A DNA stretch of 64,000 nt from Holtermannia corniformis (lineage: Eukaryota > Basidiomycota > Tremellomycetes > Holtermanniales). Location: assembly GCA_001599935.1 (NCBI GenBank), contig BCIJ01000011.1, forward strand, positions 232,573-296,572, in the 5' to 3' direction. A program made the position numbers and the translations under genes. This document shows, one piece after another, positions 34,533 to 46,677 of the stretch (the stretch's first letter is position 1; each line of letters begins with the position of its first letter). Under the pieces are notes generated by a model that saw only the letters and a program-made list of their open reading frames with translations, was not told the DNA's origin and made no database searches.

Positions 34533-36399
34533 TCAAATGGGGACGATGAGAGGAGTGGTCTCAGTGGCGAGGCCTTCTTCGACTTCCTTGCTGTCGGTCT
34601 GGCCCTGCATGCGGGAGGCTGTGTACAGCGGGAGGGCGGACAGACAGAGCATGATAAGCCAGACACCGTTGCGGCCCAAAGTACCCGCAGGTGCCGTGGT
34701 CGCCGTGCCGTAGAGCCATCTGTGGCTGCCTCAGTATCGTAGTCAAGCGGCGAGCACATGCGTACCCGAACAGCACCGGTCCTAGCGTTCGACCGATCGC
34801 CTGTGAGAAGGTCAGCTAACAACTCGATCGATTACGCACAACTGACACCTGCTACAGTTGCTAGTGCGTTGCCCATGGCGCGGAGTTCGGGTCGCGAGTA
34901 CTCTACGATGAGGAGGTCGAACAGTCTGAGCGATGAGATCAGCTTCAAGTCATCCTACATACGGATTGACTCACGCCCATGCCATCGCCGCAAAACATCG
35001 TAGACAGAGATGCAGTCCCACGCCGAGCGGTAGCCAGCGCGACAATGCCGATGCTATCACGATAGGATACGTCGCTGCCAATACGGGGTAGGCGCTCATC
35101 ATTGCGAGTAGCGTAGACTTGTTCCCAAATCGAGGAACAAGGAAGGAGACAACAAATGGGGATAGCAGAGCGTACAAGAGGCCCTCGAGGCTGAGCAAGT
35201 AGCCGATCGTGGAAACCTGTTCCACGTCAGGCTAGCGCGGCTAGACCAGCTTTCTCTTACCGGGAGATTAAGGCCGCCATCACGCACGGCAGTGCTGGCT
35301 ACAAGTGCAGTTGCCGCGACGTGGGCGAACTCGTTGATCTGGAACACTGCGGTATAGCTCAGTCAACGCAAAAGAGCCCAGTTTGTAACGAAACACTCAC
35401 TGATAAAGTTACAGACGAGAAGGAGCATGCCGGGCTGGCGTAGCCCTTCCATAATGCTGGCTTTTCTACCCGCTTGCTGTCCATGGCTTGCTGCGCTCCA
35501 CTGAGTCGTGCATGAGATGACGTTCTTCGACCAGCCCACACTCGCCTTTGGGAGAAGCAACCACAGTGCCGCGGCTGAGAGCATCGGCCTGAAAGAAGAA
35601 TATGTCAGTGAATACTACTCATGACGTTGGAGTAATACTAACATTGAAGCAGCACCGATCGACGCCAGCAAGTAAGGGTAGCGCTGGAACAACTCCAAGC
35701 TGCCAAGCTTCGCAATTCTCGTAGCGGGCTCGGCAAAGGTCCCACCTATGAGCTCTCTGGGCACGTATCAGCAGCCCTACCGGCCCAGGCAATCAAGACT
35801 ACTGACCCAATCGTCATCCCCCATGCAAAGATAGGCCCGAATATGGAGAACATCAAAACTCGGTTCAGCGGATTGGACATGTCGGCAACCATGGTCCGTG
35901 TTGTGAGCGGTATAGGATTTAGTCCACCTGCAGGCATGTTAGCGCATGCGAGCCGGGTATATGACCTTGACGTACTCAGAAACCTCCACATTATCACGGT
36001 ACCAACAGACTGACTGAACCCCATGCCTACGCATACGATGGAAAGCCATACCGAGCTCGCGATGAGGACCGTTCGCCTATTGAATTGATCACAGATGTAG
36101 GCGGAAGGGAAAGCGGCGGCTGCCTCGCCGAGCATCTTGAGCGATTCCTATCCCAGCGGTGTCACTGGAGCCCAGCTCATTCATCTGCTACTCACCGTCA
36201 GTCCGGTATAGAAGGCTACCTGCTGCGGAGGAAGGCCAAAGCTTGCAATCATCCTCGGCATAAATGGAAAGATGTACGCGTAGGCCACAGCTGTTGCAGT
36301 CAGCCATGCATATTGGAGGGATATCTTAGACTCACCGTCTCCTACCCGACACGCCAAAATGGGCAGGAACGGCTTCCATGCAATCGAGGATGAAGTCAT
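34533..36399 (-). CDS. MFS transporter, DHA1-like, array copy 2
   Basis: Starts at ATG 36399 with MTSSSIAWKPFLPILACRVGDG followed at once by an intron at the shared position. Then come AVAYAYIFPFMPR and a helix 2-3 loop YICDQFNRRTVLI, where the usual GRR becomes NRR. The middle contains GLNPIPLTTRTMVADMSNP (the substrate-binding helix 5 region) and LLVCNFI. The C-half has EGLLYALLSPFVVSF and AIGRTLGPVLFG, then the last span with LIMLCLSALPLYT and the tail ATETTPLIVPI. About nine introns were removed. The tail contains ETTPLI, an [DE]xxxL[LI] sorting-type signal. No inactivating lesion was seen, though the altered GRR loop makes this copy somewhat divergent. Function in drug or metabolite efflux is inferred from the family only. 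Confidence 0.78.
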
Positions 36400-36702
36400 G
36401 CTACAAACAAGTGATCAAATATTGAGTACGGCTTGCGCTGTCCAGCTTATGAAATGCCCTGGTGAGAAGAAGGGAATGCGATGAGAAAGGAAGGCTACTG
36501 GTTGGAGATAAAGTGATGCCGCCTGCACCAGGCGATGCAGGATTATGATCAGCTTGCGCGAACCGTCGATCAGTGTTCTTGGTTGCCATCTCAGAACTGT
36601 ATGGTACTGCGCCAATCAGAGAACGGATACTGCTAGCCAGATGCGCTCATGCTACATACAAAATTGGTCAAGCTTGCACGGCTCCTTGCGAAGTGTCACC
36701 GG

Positions 36703-38572
36703 TCACACTGAGGCCAATAAGGGAGCATCCTCGTCGTCCGTGCTGTTAGTCGCCGATGATCGGAGCGCCTCGGGCGCGCGGAGCAGGACTGCCAACACCA
36801 AAGGCACCAGCGAAATGATGAAAATGGCAAACCACACAGACTGCCGACCGAGAGAATTTGCAGGTGACAGGATGGATACGCCATACAACGATCTGCACAC
36901 GAAGTGAGCGATCGATGACCAAGACAGAGCGTGCTAGCAGTCAACACTGGCACCCACCCAAATAAGATTGGTCCGATGGTCCGCCCGATAGCCTAGAGGA
37001 GATATCAGCTGACGGAAGCACTTCATCGATTCGGTACCAACCCCAGACACCATAGACAATGCGTATGCAGTGGCAAGATATTCTGGCGGGACAATTTCGA
37101 TCACCAGAAGGTCAAGGAGCCTACCGCCTGAGTCAGTACTGTTCCCCAGCCCGGCTCAACTCACGACCACCCCATAGTCCCAAGCACGCGTAAGGCAACA
37201 TGGAGCGCGATACCCCAGCCCAACAGCGGCGAGCGCACCATGGCGATCACCGGTGGGTACGCCAGCGTGAGAACTGGATACGCGGCGATCATAGCTATGA
37301 GAGCGCGACGTCTGCCGAAACGATCTACCAGGAACTTGACCACAAACGGTGACAGCACTACAAGTGTGATGCCCTCCACTCCCAGTAGGGTGCCGATGAG
37401 AGAAGCCTGGATGGTCAGATGGTTTCGTCGTCATGCGCAGACTGACGGGCCAGTCGAAGCCCCCGTACTGTTCCGGTGTACTTGGAACCAGCGCGGCAGC
37501 GGCAATGTGGGCAAATTGCACAAGCTGATATGCTGCGAGTACCGGGTCAGCCCTAAAATTGCTGGATATCTTGCGACTCGCTACACAAAATTACCAGAAG
37601 CATGAGCACGCCGGGTTGATGCAACATACGCCATGTGCTGATTTTGGGCTGAACATCACCTGTCGGTACTTGCAATCGGGTCTCCAAGATCGTCAAACGC
37701 TGATCAAAACGTTCTCCATTTGGCGTACCTCGGAAAAGTCGACGAAAATGTAGATTGCCGTCAGGGCAGGACTGAGACGACATCAGTACATGATAAATCA
37801 TTCCAAAGCGTCGCACTGACACGACAGCAGCAGCAACAGAGGCAAGTAGGTACGGGCAGCGCTCAAGGACGCTCCAATTGCCAAGAATGGGTATGCGACC
37901 AGCTGGCATTGCTAAAGCCCCTCCAATGAACTGCCTGATCACTTCAGCGCGTGATTGCAGACTTCTCTGGCAGGCAACTGACCCTATTGCCATTCCCAAG
38001 GAAAACGAAGGGGTAAAGACTGAAAATATAGCGACGCGATTTTCTGGAGTGGACAGCTCTGCCAGCGCCGTTCGAGCCGCCAAGGAGACCACAGTGAGGC
38101 CGCCTCATACAATCAGTCTTACGATGACTCCACTAACAAACTCACTGCAAAACCTCCAGACAACCACGGCCGCGACAGATCTACTCGTGCCGGTTCCGAC
38201 ACAGACGATAGTCATGACTGTCATGCAAAGAAGCAACGTCGGTCGCCGGCCCAACCGATCACAGATCGCAGCCATTGGCAGAGCAGCAATAGCCTCGACT
38301 ACCATCTTGAGCGATTCCTGTTCCCTGGGATCAGTCAAAGGCGGAAGAGGGATAGTTGACGTACTGCGAGGCCAGTATAGAAGGACACCTCCGCAGAGGT
38401 CAAGCCGAAACTTGCCAGCATGCGGGGCATAAAGGGGAACACGTATGAGTAGGAGATTGCTGTATGCGATTTTGTCAGCTCCTTGCCTCACTTCGCGCGT
38501 CATCTTACCGTCTGCAATCCTACTTAATAAGATGGGTGCGAATTGTCTCCATGGAATTGTAGTCAAAGCCAT
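36703..38572 (-). CDS. MFS transporter, DHA1-like, array copy 3
   Basis: ATG 38572 gives MALTTIPWRQFAPILLSRIADG, again cut by an intron after DG. The helix 2-3 loop is AICDRLGRRPTLL, a canonical motif A. Later segments are MVSLAARTALAELSTPENRV (helix 5-6 region), GVEGITLVVLSPFVVKFLV and AIGRTIGPILFG. A closing span (WFAIFIISLVPLVLAVLLRA) precedes the tail STDDEDAPLLASV. The tail fits [DE]xxxL[LI]. The frame is complete across about nine introns in all joints examined. The intergenic gap to copy 4 is only 88 bases, so the promoter of copy 3 may overlap the 3' region of copy 4. A short spacer is consistent with recent tandem duplication. Confidence 0.78.
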
Positions 38573-38660
38573 TTTTTACCCTGGCCGTTGTTGCTGGTCG
38601 CTGCCGCGCCTTCACGGTCTGTTTCAAAGGAGCGGCGCGGCGATCTGTATGCATACCCCG

Positions 38661-40443
38661 TCATTCCACGAGCAGCGCTTCTTGGTCATCATTAGAATTG
38701 CCCAGTTGAGTGGGCTGCTTGTACATTCGGATGCCGAGCCAGACGGGCACCAATGACAGTAAGAAGATTTCTAACCACACCAGCTGTCTCTGCAGAGTGC
38801 CGGGGTCGGCAATTGTTGCCAGGCCGTATAGGGTGCTGTCAGACAAATCAGCGTGTGATATATTTTAGCCAGACGATCTACCCGAAGAGCGTAGGGCCGA
38901 TGGCGCGGCCGGTAGCCTAGACAGCGCGTTTTAGTGCAGCAATATCCAAGAGTACACTAGACTCACCCCGCTGATCATCTGACATGCATTTACCGAAGCC
39001 AGCGTCTCTGGCCGGACACTGTCGATAATGAGCACATCGAACAAGCTGGATGGGTCAGCTCTGACCATGCGTGTAAGCGGAAAGACGCACGGCCATGCGA
39101 AACCCCCGAGGATCCTGATCAGAACATGCACGACGAGAAGGATGGGCAATAGCGCCGAGTGAGCGAATGCGCAAACGATGGGGTAGAAAAGGACCGAAAT
39201 CGGAAATGTGAGGAAGAAAAGCAGATGGCTCCGACGGTTCCCCAGCCGTTGAACAATCATGCCGACCGCCACAGGCGAGATCAAAGCGCATACAAGGGCT
39301 TCGCACGCCAAAATGACGCCAATGGTGGCGGCCTAGCACACCGTCAGCGTGAGGTAGAGCGTGGCCAGGCGCGGACTGACAGACATCTCCAGTCCGCCCT
39401 GTGCGACTGGAGTACTTGCAGTAAGAGTGAAAGCGGTGAAACAGGCGAATTCCACGATTTGAAAGACGAGGAAAGTGCACAGTATGAGGACAACTTTGCG
39501 GTCTTTCAAGACAGCCAGTGGGCTGCCACTTGCTGCGCTGACCGTTTGACGACCACCCGTCTACATTCACGCACATAAGCACCGTCTACTGGTCGGCGTT
39601 CACGCACTTCAATGACATAGACGAGGGAGACACTAGCGGCCCCAACTGTGCTGATATAGCGTCAGTCGAGCTTTGCTGACAATGCGCTCACGAACATGAC
39701 TCCGATGACAAGCGCCGGCAATAGGTAAGGAAGCTGTTGGAACAGCTTAATCGAGCCTAGCAGCGGTAGCCGACCTTCTGGAGCAGCAAGAACGCCTCCG
39801 ATGAGGTTCCTGAACGAAGTTGAGTCTTGCAACACGTCCCAAGGCCGACTCACCCCACAGACATGCCCACTGGAAAGGCCGGTACGAAGATGGAGAACAT
39901 CAGGACTCTGTTGCTCGCAATTGAGATCTCCGCGACCATGCATCGCGTTGCCACAGAGATGCCATTGATTCCACCTGTAGAGCGGTCAGCAACAAAGTAT
40001 GTGGGCTGCAGACGCTCACTAAGTAATCGCCAGATGACAACTGTAGTTACTGAAGTGCTCGTGCCAAAGCACACTGCCGTGGCTGCCAGCCAGACTTGGC
40101 TACCTATGAGCACTGCCTTGCGTCCGTAGCGATCGCACAGCCGGGCCATCTCAATCGCAACAACGCCTTCGACCATCATCATGAGCGATTCCTGCCGTCC
40201 AGCATTAGATTGTGTCGAAGATGGTGAAAGATTACCGACNGAAAGGCCAGCATAGAATGCGACATCGTGCGTAGGTAACCCGAATGACGCCAACATGAAA
40301 GGCAAGAGGGGATAGACGAAGGAGTAGACAAAGGCTGAGCGACGGTGAGCTCCTTGCCTTTCTTGTGGCCACGCACCATGAGATATCCGACTCAAGAGAA
40401 TCGGGCCGAACGCCTGCCAAGGCAGCGTTGTAACACCTCGCAT
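38661..40443 (-). CDS. MFS transporter, DHA1-like, array copy 4
   Basis: Starts at ATG 40443 (MRGVTTLPWQAFGPILLSRISHG) with the intron after HG, the shared position. The loop motif is RLCDRYGRKAVLI, followed by GGINGISVATRCMVAEISI and the VFVPAFPVGMSVG region. The C-half contains LVCALISPVAVGM, VRPETLASVNACQM and TGRAIGPTLFG. The tail is LGNSNDDQEALLVE, which fits [DE]xxxL[LI]. The ambiguous base n at 40240 lies in an intron-proximal position near the end of exon 2 (...FYAGL) and blocks full reading there. No stop was seen in the joints examined. Its frame could extend upstream to 40575, but the family pattern favours 40443. As with the others, the substrate is unknown. Confidence 0.75.
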
Positions 40444-40594
40444 CGCAAGACTGTACGTCGTGTCAACGAGTCGCCCGCCGTTCTCGTATGCAGGCGGCGT
40501 ACTAACCGGTCGTGCCGATCCCTCCTCGACTGGAGACGATGGGTCCCTTTGGCCAGGCACGCAGATAGAGCGCAAGGTGTGAGTTTGTTGTGCA

Positions 40595-42451
40595 TCACTG
40601 TGGCTGCAGCAACGTTTCCTCCTCGTCGGCCAACTCGGTCTCGTCAGCAGGCGTGACCTTTGGCGGCCGTATCATCGCTGCCACCAGTGCGGGAGCCCAC
40701 GAGATCGCAAAGAACAAGATCCAAACGATCTGCCGTCTCCAGCTGCCCTCGTCTGCGTCGGTCGAGACGCCGTAGAGGGTTCTGCACGGCATGAGTGAGC
40801 TGGTCGAAGCGGATGCCTTGGACATACCCAAAGATGAGGGGGCCGCATGCCCGGCCGAGCGACTGACAGGGGTGAGTTCTGCTGATCATGTCTTCGGTGG
40901 AAAGCTCACTCCACTCATCATGCTGCACGCGTACGTGAGAGCTAAGAGGTCGTCGCGAGCGAGTTCTGGCACTGCCATGTCGATGATCCTGCGGCTGTCA
41001 AAGGGCATGACGCTTAGGCTCTGTAGAACTCACGACCACGCCATGGAGGCCAGTACGCGAACCAGGATGTGCAGGCCAAGCATCATCCAGACGAGAGATG
41101 ACTCGTATCTAGCAAGCCAGATGGACACCGGAAACAGCGCACAAGACACTGGCCAGAGTAGTAAGACGACCACAACGGCCCTGCCCAGACCGCAACGCTT
41201 GACTAGGGCTGGAACGACGAAGGGTGACAGGACAGCGTCTAGAATTGCTTGCAACGTAAAGATGAGGCCGATATTGGTGATCTGGCATCCATGAGCTTTC
41301 GAGCTTGGGAACCCCGAGAATCGCTACCCACGCTGAGTCCCAAACCGCCCGCAGCACGAGACGTGCTCGCCGTCAGAGTGACTGCCGTCATAGAAGCGAA
41401 CTCGACAGTTTGATAGACTGCAGATATTCAGCCCCTTCCGCGTTGGACGACTCACCACAAAATGTAAGCAATAGCAAAGCTATGCCTGGCTGACGGGCAG
41501 CATCCCAAACTGAGGAGGACGCTCGTTGCGTGCCGGCTTTGACCTGGACCTCTATTGACTGACTGCGCTGTGATCTGTTAGAGTTGTGGTTGTAGTCGGC
41601 CGCGACTCACCGTAGGAAGCCGAAACCATCCGAGGGCAAAGGCAGCGATCGGCCTGCGGCTATGAGGCGCTATCAGAAGCACGTCATACCCACTCACATT
41701 GTGGCGCAAGCAAGACTTGATAGAAGATATGGGTTTCGCTGGAACAAGGTGACGGTGCCGAGTACGGGTATGCGACCTTTGGGCTCCGCAAGATAGCCAC
41801 TCAGCCCAGTAGCAACAGATGCAGCTACCTTTTTGGTAATCAGTCGCATTTTACTGCGTCGTATTGAGGACACACGGCAAATGACGGGGAGAAGATTGCA
41901 AACGTCTTGACACGGTTTTTGGGATTTGTGATCTCCGCCGTCATCGTCCGAGTGGCTATTGAAGCGCCATTGACGCCAGCTGAATTGGGTCAGTCGCTGC
42001 TTTTACCACCTGCGTTACTCACTGAGAAGCCTCCACAGCACCACCTCTGCGGTCGAGCTGCTCGCACCCGTACCAAGCATCACGACAGCAAACCACATGA
42101 CCGAGAAGAGCAAGACAGGCTTGCGTCCGTAGTGATCGCAAGCGCGAGCCATCGGGACGGCGAGCACACCCTCGACGGCGACCATAGCTGAAGAGATCTC
42201 AGCCTGAACTCGTGTCAATGAGTTCACCGACCGGATTCGGCGGCACCCGAGTAGAAGGCAATGTCTCGTTGGGACAAGCCAAAGCCAGCAAGCATCGCTG
42301 GTAGCCAGGGAAAGATATAAGTCCACGCCACCGCTGCAAGGGTCATTCGTATCGCGCGTCACCAACGGTAGAGCAACTCACCATCAGACATGCGGCCTAA
42401 TAGCACTGGCAAAAAGGGCTTCCAAGGGATAGTCGACTGGTCTTCTGACAT
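40595..42451 (-). CDS. MFS transporter, DHA1-like, array copy 5
   Basis: Starts at ATG 42451 (MSEDQSTIPWKPFLPVLLGRMSDG) and splices after DG into AVAWTYIFPWLPA. The loop is RACDHYGRKPVLL, then GASIATRTMTAEITNPKNRV and SVATGLSGYLAEPKGRIPVLG, a hallmark of DHA1-type fungal transporters (LxxPxxRxP). The C-half has FTLQAILDAVLSPFVV and SLGRACGPLIFG, and the last span is around VWILFFAISWAPALVA. The tail ADETELADEEETLLQPQ fits [DE]xxxL[LI]. It is the first active member next to the RBM gene; a decayed fragment lies between the two. All joints examined are in frame, with about ten short introns. Confidence 0.8.
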
Positions 42452-42469
42452 GCTGTCAAGAGAATGTAT

Positions 42470-42690
42470 TGCAAGATTTCTGGAGCAGTGAGCTGAACCA
42501 GTGTCAGATGAGAGTATCACGGTCGACGTGATGGCAACTGCTACAAAGTTAGCACCCCAAAGGGGTCCCGTGAGGGAGAGATTCGCGCCGAGCCCTTGTG
42601 CCCTTGGCGCCAGCGATCGACCGATTGAGTGCAGGGTTGCGTTGATGCGGGCGTACAGATCCAGTGTTACATCTCGATGGTAACGCATGC
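42470..42690 (-). pseudogene. Decayed 3' remnant of a sixth MFS copy
   Basis: Between the start of MFS copy 5 and the end of the RBM gene, the minus strand encodes a short piece containing SIGRSLAPRAQG. This lines up with AIGRTLGPVLFG, AIGRTIGPILFG and SIGRFIGPAWMG of the intact copies (helix 11 region). It follows a segment (RINATLH) that fits the helix 10-11 joint, and a span-like stretch (WGANFVAVAITSTVIL) comes after it. No upstream transporter exons exist, because the RBM gene ends at 42738. The acceptor site before SIGR appears mutated (CAC in place of CAG). The alignment is short, so the identification is an inference. Confidence 0.5.
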
Positions 42691-42737
42691 CGGACTACTG
42701 TTTATCATACCGACTCTTGGCCTGCGCAACCATCAGC

Positions 42738-45700
42738 TCATGCCATGCGTGCGTGGTGCTTGGGCCATACCATGTCCTTTGCCATCGTCCGATACCCCTC
42801 TTGACCCTGGTACTTGCCGGCTTCGCGGCCAGTACTAGCGCCAAGACCAGCACGATTCTCAAATTGCTGTGCCAGGACTGGCGCAACTCGACCATCGCCA
42901 CTGAGACCCAGTCCACTTCCGGCCTTCCAGCCCATCTTGGCCAACAGCTGATTGCCGACATTGGAGTCGTCCTTGGCGGGCTCGACTGCCGGCTCAGGTT
43001 TCGCAGTCGGCACCGGCCCATCTACGCGCTTGCGAATACTGGACGCCGGAGCCTCCTCTGGCGTCGGTATGTGTGACTGGTTGAAAACGGTTCGGCGCTC
43101 GGCTGCGCGATCTCGGTATTTCTTGGCTTCACTGTCGCCCGCAGCGGCACTGACAGCCGCTGATTTGCGTTTGGACCCGAGTTCACACATTTCAGGGTTC
43201 GCGAGGTTCGTCTGTTAGCGTTAGGCAGAATCATCAAGAAGAAAAAGCGGAACAGCATCGAGGTGTTTGATGGATTGACGTTGAGGGTTGAGGTTCAGAA
43301 GAGTCCACGCGTCAGTACAATCGTCACAGACGCCCGTCTCGAACCGGGCAATAAATGTGCGAGCCTTGTGTAGATCCGACTGCGCAACGTGCTTCTTGAG
43401 CACTTCCTCGGTCTTGAATTGCCGCTGGCACAACAGACACGCGACTTTGCCGGTTGTTGCAAATGTAGAGTTGTCGGTGTAGTCGAAGCCGTCTGTCGGC
43501 ACCGCCACCGGTGACGGGGGTTTCTCCTCAACGACAGGCGTTGTAGTCGGCGATGACGAAGCAGCCTGGAGCATGCCGAAGCACAGTCAACATTCGCTCG
43601 GTATCCACAACGGCAGCATCCAGTCAATCACAGGTGTCGGTGTCGCAGTCCACTTTGAGGCGCTTCCAAGTGCCGCATTGGCCGTCGACAAGTTTGCGGG
43701 AGCTTTGGCGGGTGCCGGGACGGCAAGCTCGGTCTGTTTCGTGTTCCACTTGGAGATGTTCTTGGCAATCTAGCGCAGAACAGGAGGTGGTGAGTGCCCA
43801 TCATCACAGTGCGACCCCGCGTGTGCCACAATGCCTTTACCTTCTTACTCGTCGCCATGGTGGGAATCATGTGGACGCCCTTGGCTACAGCGTGTCAGCC
43901 GGGTAACTCTGGCATCGACCGAGTGCGGGACGCACTGCGTGAGGCCAGAACCGTGTCTCTGCCCACTAGATCCTCCTCGTCCTCATCATCGCCCAATACG
44001 TTCGCCCGTCTCTTCTCGGCGATCGGAACCAGGCCATCCGGGGCTTCCTTGCGCTTGGCCTTGAGGTTCGTACTGATACTGATCGGCCCTGCTTGGCTCA
44101 GGCCCTCTGTCGGTGCCGAATCGGTCGTAGTGCTGGACGTGACAGCCGCCGGCCCGCCCGCCGCGGCAACAGCATCCCGAATGAACGCGTCGAGCTCTTC
44201 GTCGTCCCCACGGTCGCCTGATCCGCCCAGCGTCTCGGTCGCCTCTGCGCGCACGTCCCAGTAGGCACACAGCCCGGACATGGCGCCGCCGCCGAGCCCA
44301 CCAGGCCCAGAGGCTTGTACACAACCCTCCACGCCCTCTTCAGACGGTGCAAATGAGGCCGTATTGGCGAATGACACGGCCACAGGCCGATGGGGCGCCG
44401 AATGCAGCACGAATCCGCGAGGCTGCGAGACGGGCGAGATTAGATGAGGGAGCATCGCGGCAGCAACCTGTCGTACCGATCAGCCTTCAGCTCGCTCTAC
44501 CGTGACACGGAACCCACCTCTGCATTTGCAAACTCGACAAAGCCAAATCCCCACCCGACTTTGGTCCGCTGATCCGAAAGCAAGACGACGCGCTGGATCG
44601 CTCGCCTTCCCTTCAAACCACCCGCTTGCGGCCGTTTGAGCAGGCAATCGACCTCTTCAGCTAAGCGATGTACGACCTCGTCGCCTCGCGTCAAGACATC
44701 CAACCCGCGGATAAGCAGTACCCGGTTTCCACGGCCAGGAGGGCCGATATCGCGCATGCCATCGTTGACTTTATGACTTGGGCCGCGTCCTGCCGATGGG
44801 CCGGATGGTACAGGTGCGAAAGCGTCGCCCCAGGAGCCGGAGCCGGGCGGCGGCGCACCTGGGTTGTTTGCCGAAGCGGAAAAGTCAATCTTGACTCTGC
44901 GTGGCTGCGAGTGGGCGTGGAGAGCGGGGATGGAGACGAGCGGGTAGCTGAAGGTCATGAGCATTGAATCGCGGCACGACAGCATACTCACTTGGCGTGT
45001 AAGAAAGCACTTGCGCCCGCGACACTCGAGAACATGGCGAATCCAAACCCTTTGGAGGCGCCCGTCTGCTTGTCGCGGATGATCGTTGTCGAGTCGATGG
45101 ACGCCTTGTGCTCGTTGCGAAGCCATTCAAGTAGCTACAATCGCATTCAGTGTTTGTTGTGATGGAAATCGTATACATTACCTCGGCTTCGTTCATCTCA
45201 TTGTCAATGCCCAAGAAGATGATATGCCGCGATTCCTCGGATGGGCCCTTTGGCGGTCGGCGGGCGCGAGGTTCACGGCCGCTACCAGACTTTGACGAAT
45301 CAGTACAGGTAGACGTCTCGAGTCTTGAACGACTAACCGCGCCATCCCAGTTCGCCGCACTGTAGCTGTCTTGGTGGCTCGCCGAGTGGCCGTATTCCTG
45401 CGACGATGTCAGCTCGGAAGGAGACAAGCAAGGACAGGCCGTGGATGCACTCGGGCTATAAACAGATGCTGCAGTCCCCACGGCGCTACCTCATGTAGGC
45501 CGCGCGACGAAATGCAGCTGTTGTGCCCCAGTTTCAGTGGCCCGAGCACCCAAGCTGTTCGACTGCACAGAGCGTCTATACACGCTGTGCGGTCACGCGC
45601 TCGATGCCAGACGATGATGTTTGAGCGGACGCTTCTCCGTATACGACGGCCAGGCGTCAAGAGCCCCAGCAGCACATAGTGCGTATGGATGCTTCTAGCT

Positions 45701-46475
45701 CACGTCTGGCCGAGGCAGGGCGACAAGCGGAAGTCCTTCGAGTTGATCTATACTTTGACGACGCGACCAAGCGACGTACCCGCTGGAGGGATATTGGCAC
45801 GATAACATGGAAATCAAGCAGGGTCGGAGATAGCTCCTTGTACGCTGTTGGTCTGCGACGAGTTTGTCGTTCGGCACAATACACCGAGAGGTCGGGTAGG
45901 GTACGACCGAAAGCGCTGCAGACACTGAGAAGACCTGCCAAACACCTCTGCAGAACTAAGCCCCTAGCAGGCTACGTAGCAGCGTGAAGGCATCGCAGCA
46001 GCTTTCAACAAGCCAATCAAACGCGTGCCACATAACGATGAGCGAGTCGATCGTGAGCACCCTGGGCTGGCGGTCTGTCATCTGCTACGCGTGCCAACCA
46101 GCCAGTGGACGAGCAGCTGGTGCGATCAGGATATACGTGTGATAGCAGTTCGACCAAGGCATTTGTCCGATCAAAGGAACGTGCACTCACTGCCAGTTCA
46201 TCCGCGTCCCGCCCTCGCTCCCAGCGGCCTTCACTCCGGTGGTGAGGCGGGTGCTGGGTCTGTCCGTACGCATAATCGTGGCCATAGCCTGCGCTGTACG
46301 CTTGCGCGGGATACTGCTGTTGCTGCTGCGAGTAATAGTCTTGCGGAGGTGGTGGTGGGCCGGACGGTCCGTGTGCTATCCACTGCTGTTGGCCGCTGTA
46401 CGGCTGCTGGTAGTTGTTCTGCTGGGACCAGTCTTGACCGTGGTTGTGACTGCTCTGAGAGTTGTTGGACGCCAT
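42738..46475 (-). CDS. RBM5/RBM10-like splicing factor (two RRMs, C2H2 finger, G-patch)
   Basis: Nuclear RNA-binding protein of the RBM5/10 type. Order from the N-terminus: a Tyr/Gln/Pro-rich start (DYYSQQQQQYPAQAYSAGYG, ATG 46475), RRM1 with RNP2 HIIFLGI and RNP1 KGFGFAMF, and RRM2 with RNP2 VLLIRGL and RNP1 WGFGFVEF. A linker leads to the C2H2-type finger VACLLCQRQFKTEEVLKKH with QSDLHK, then KYRDRAAERR, and a G-patch (GNQLLAKMGWKAGSGLG...NRAGLGAS). This order is diagnostic. The first exon joins exon 2 (from about 45413) across a 780-nt gap; phases agree but the link is inferred. The joint after QSDLHK needs a weak GC donor or extra residues. RRM2 and its neighbours are well supported. Confidence 0.82.
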
Positions 46476-46677
46476 CCTGCTTGATGATAAAGTGATGCTC
46501 GACGTGGATGTCGGCGTGCAGCCTGAGCACGGCCCTTCACGCGCCTATTGTGTCGCGCCTATTCTGCTCCCGCGTCGGTTTAGTTGCGCCCGCGTCACTA
46601 AGTGCGGGTTCCCGTTTGCCCGGTTTGGTCGCATCCTGCTACAACGACTGCGACTTGATCAGGTTGACCAACACAGT

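Noticed and set aside
36085..36393. Plus-strand frames across the MFS array
   Set aside because: All are antisense shadows of minus-strand transporter exons.
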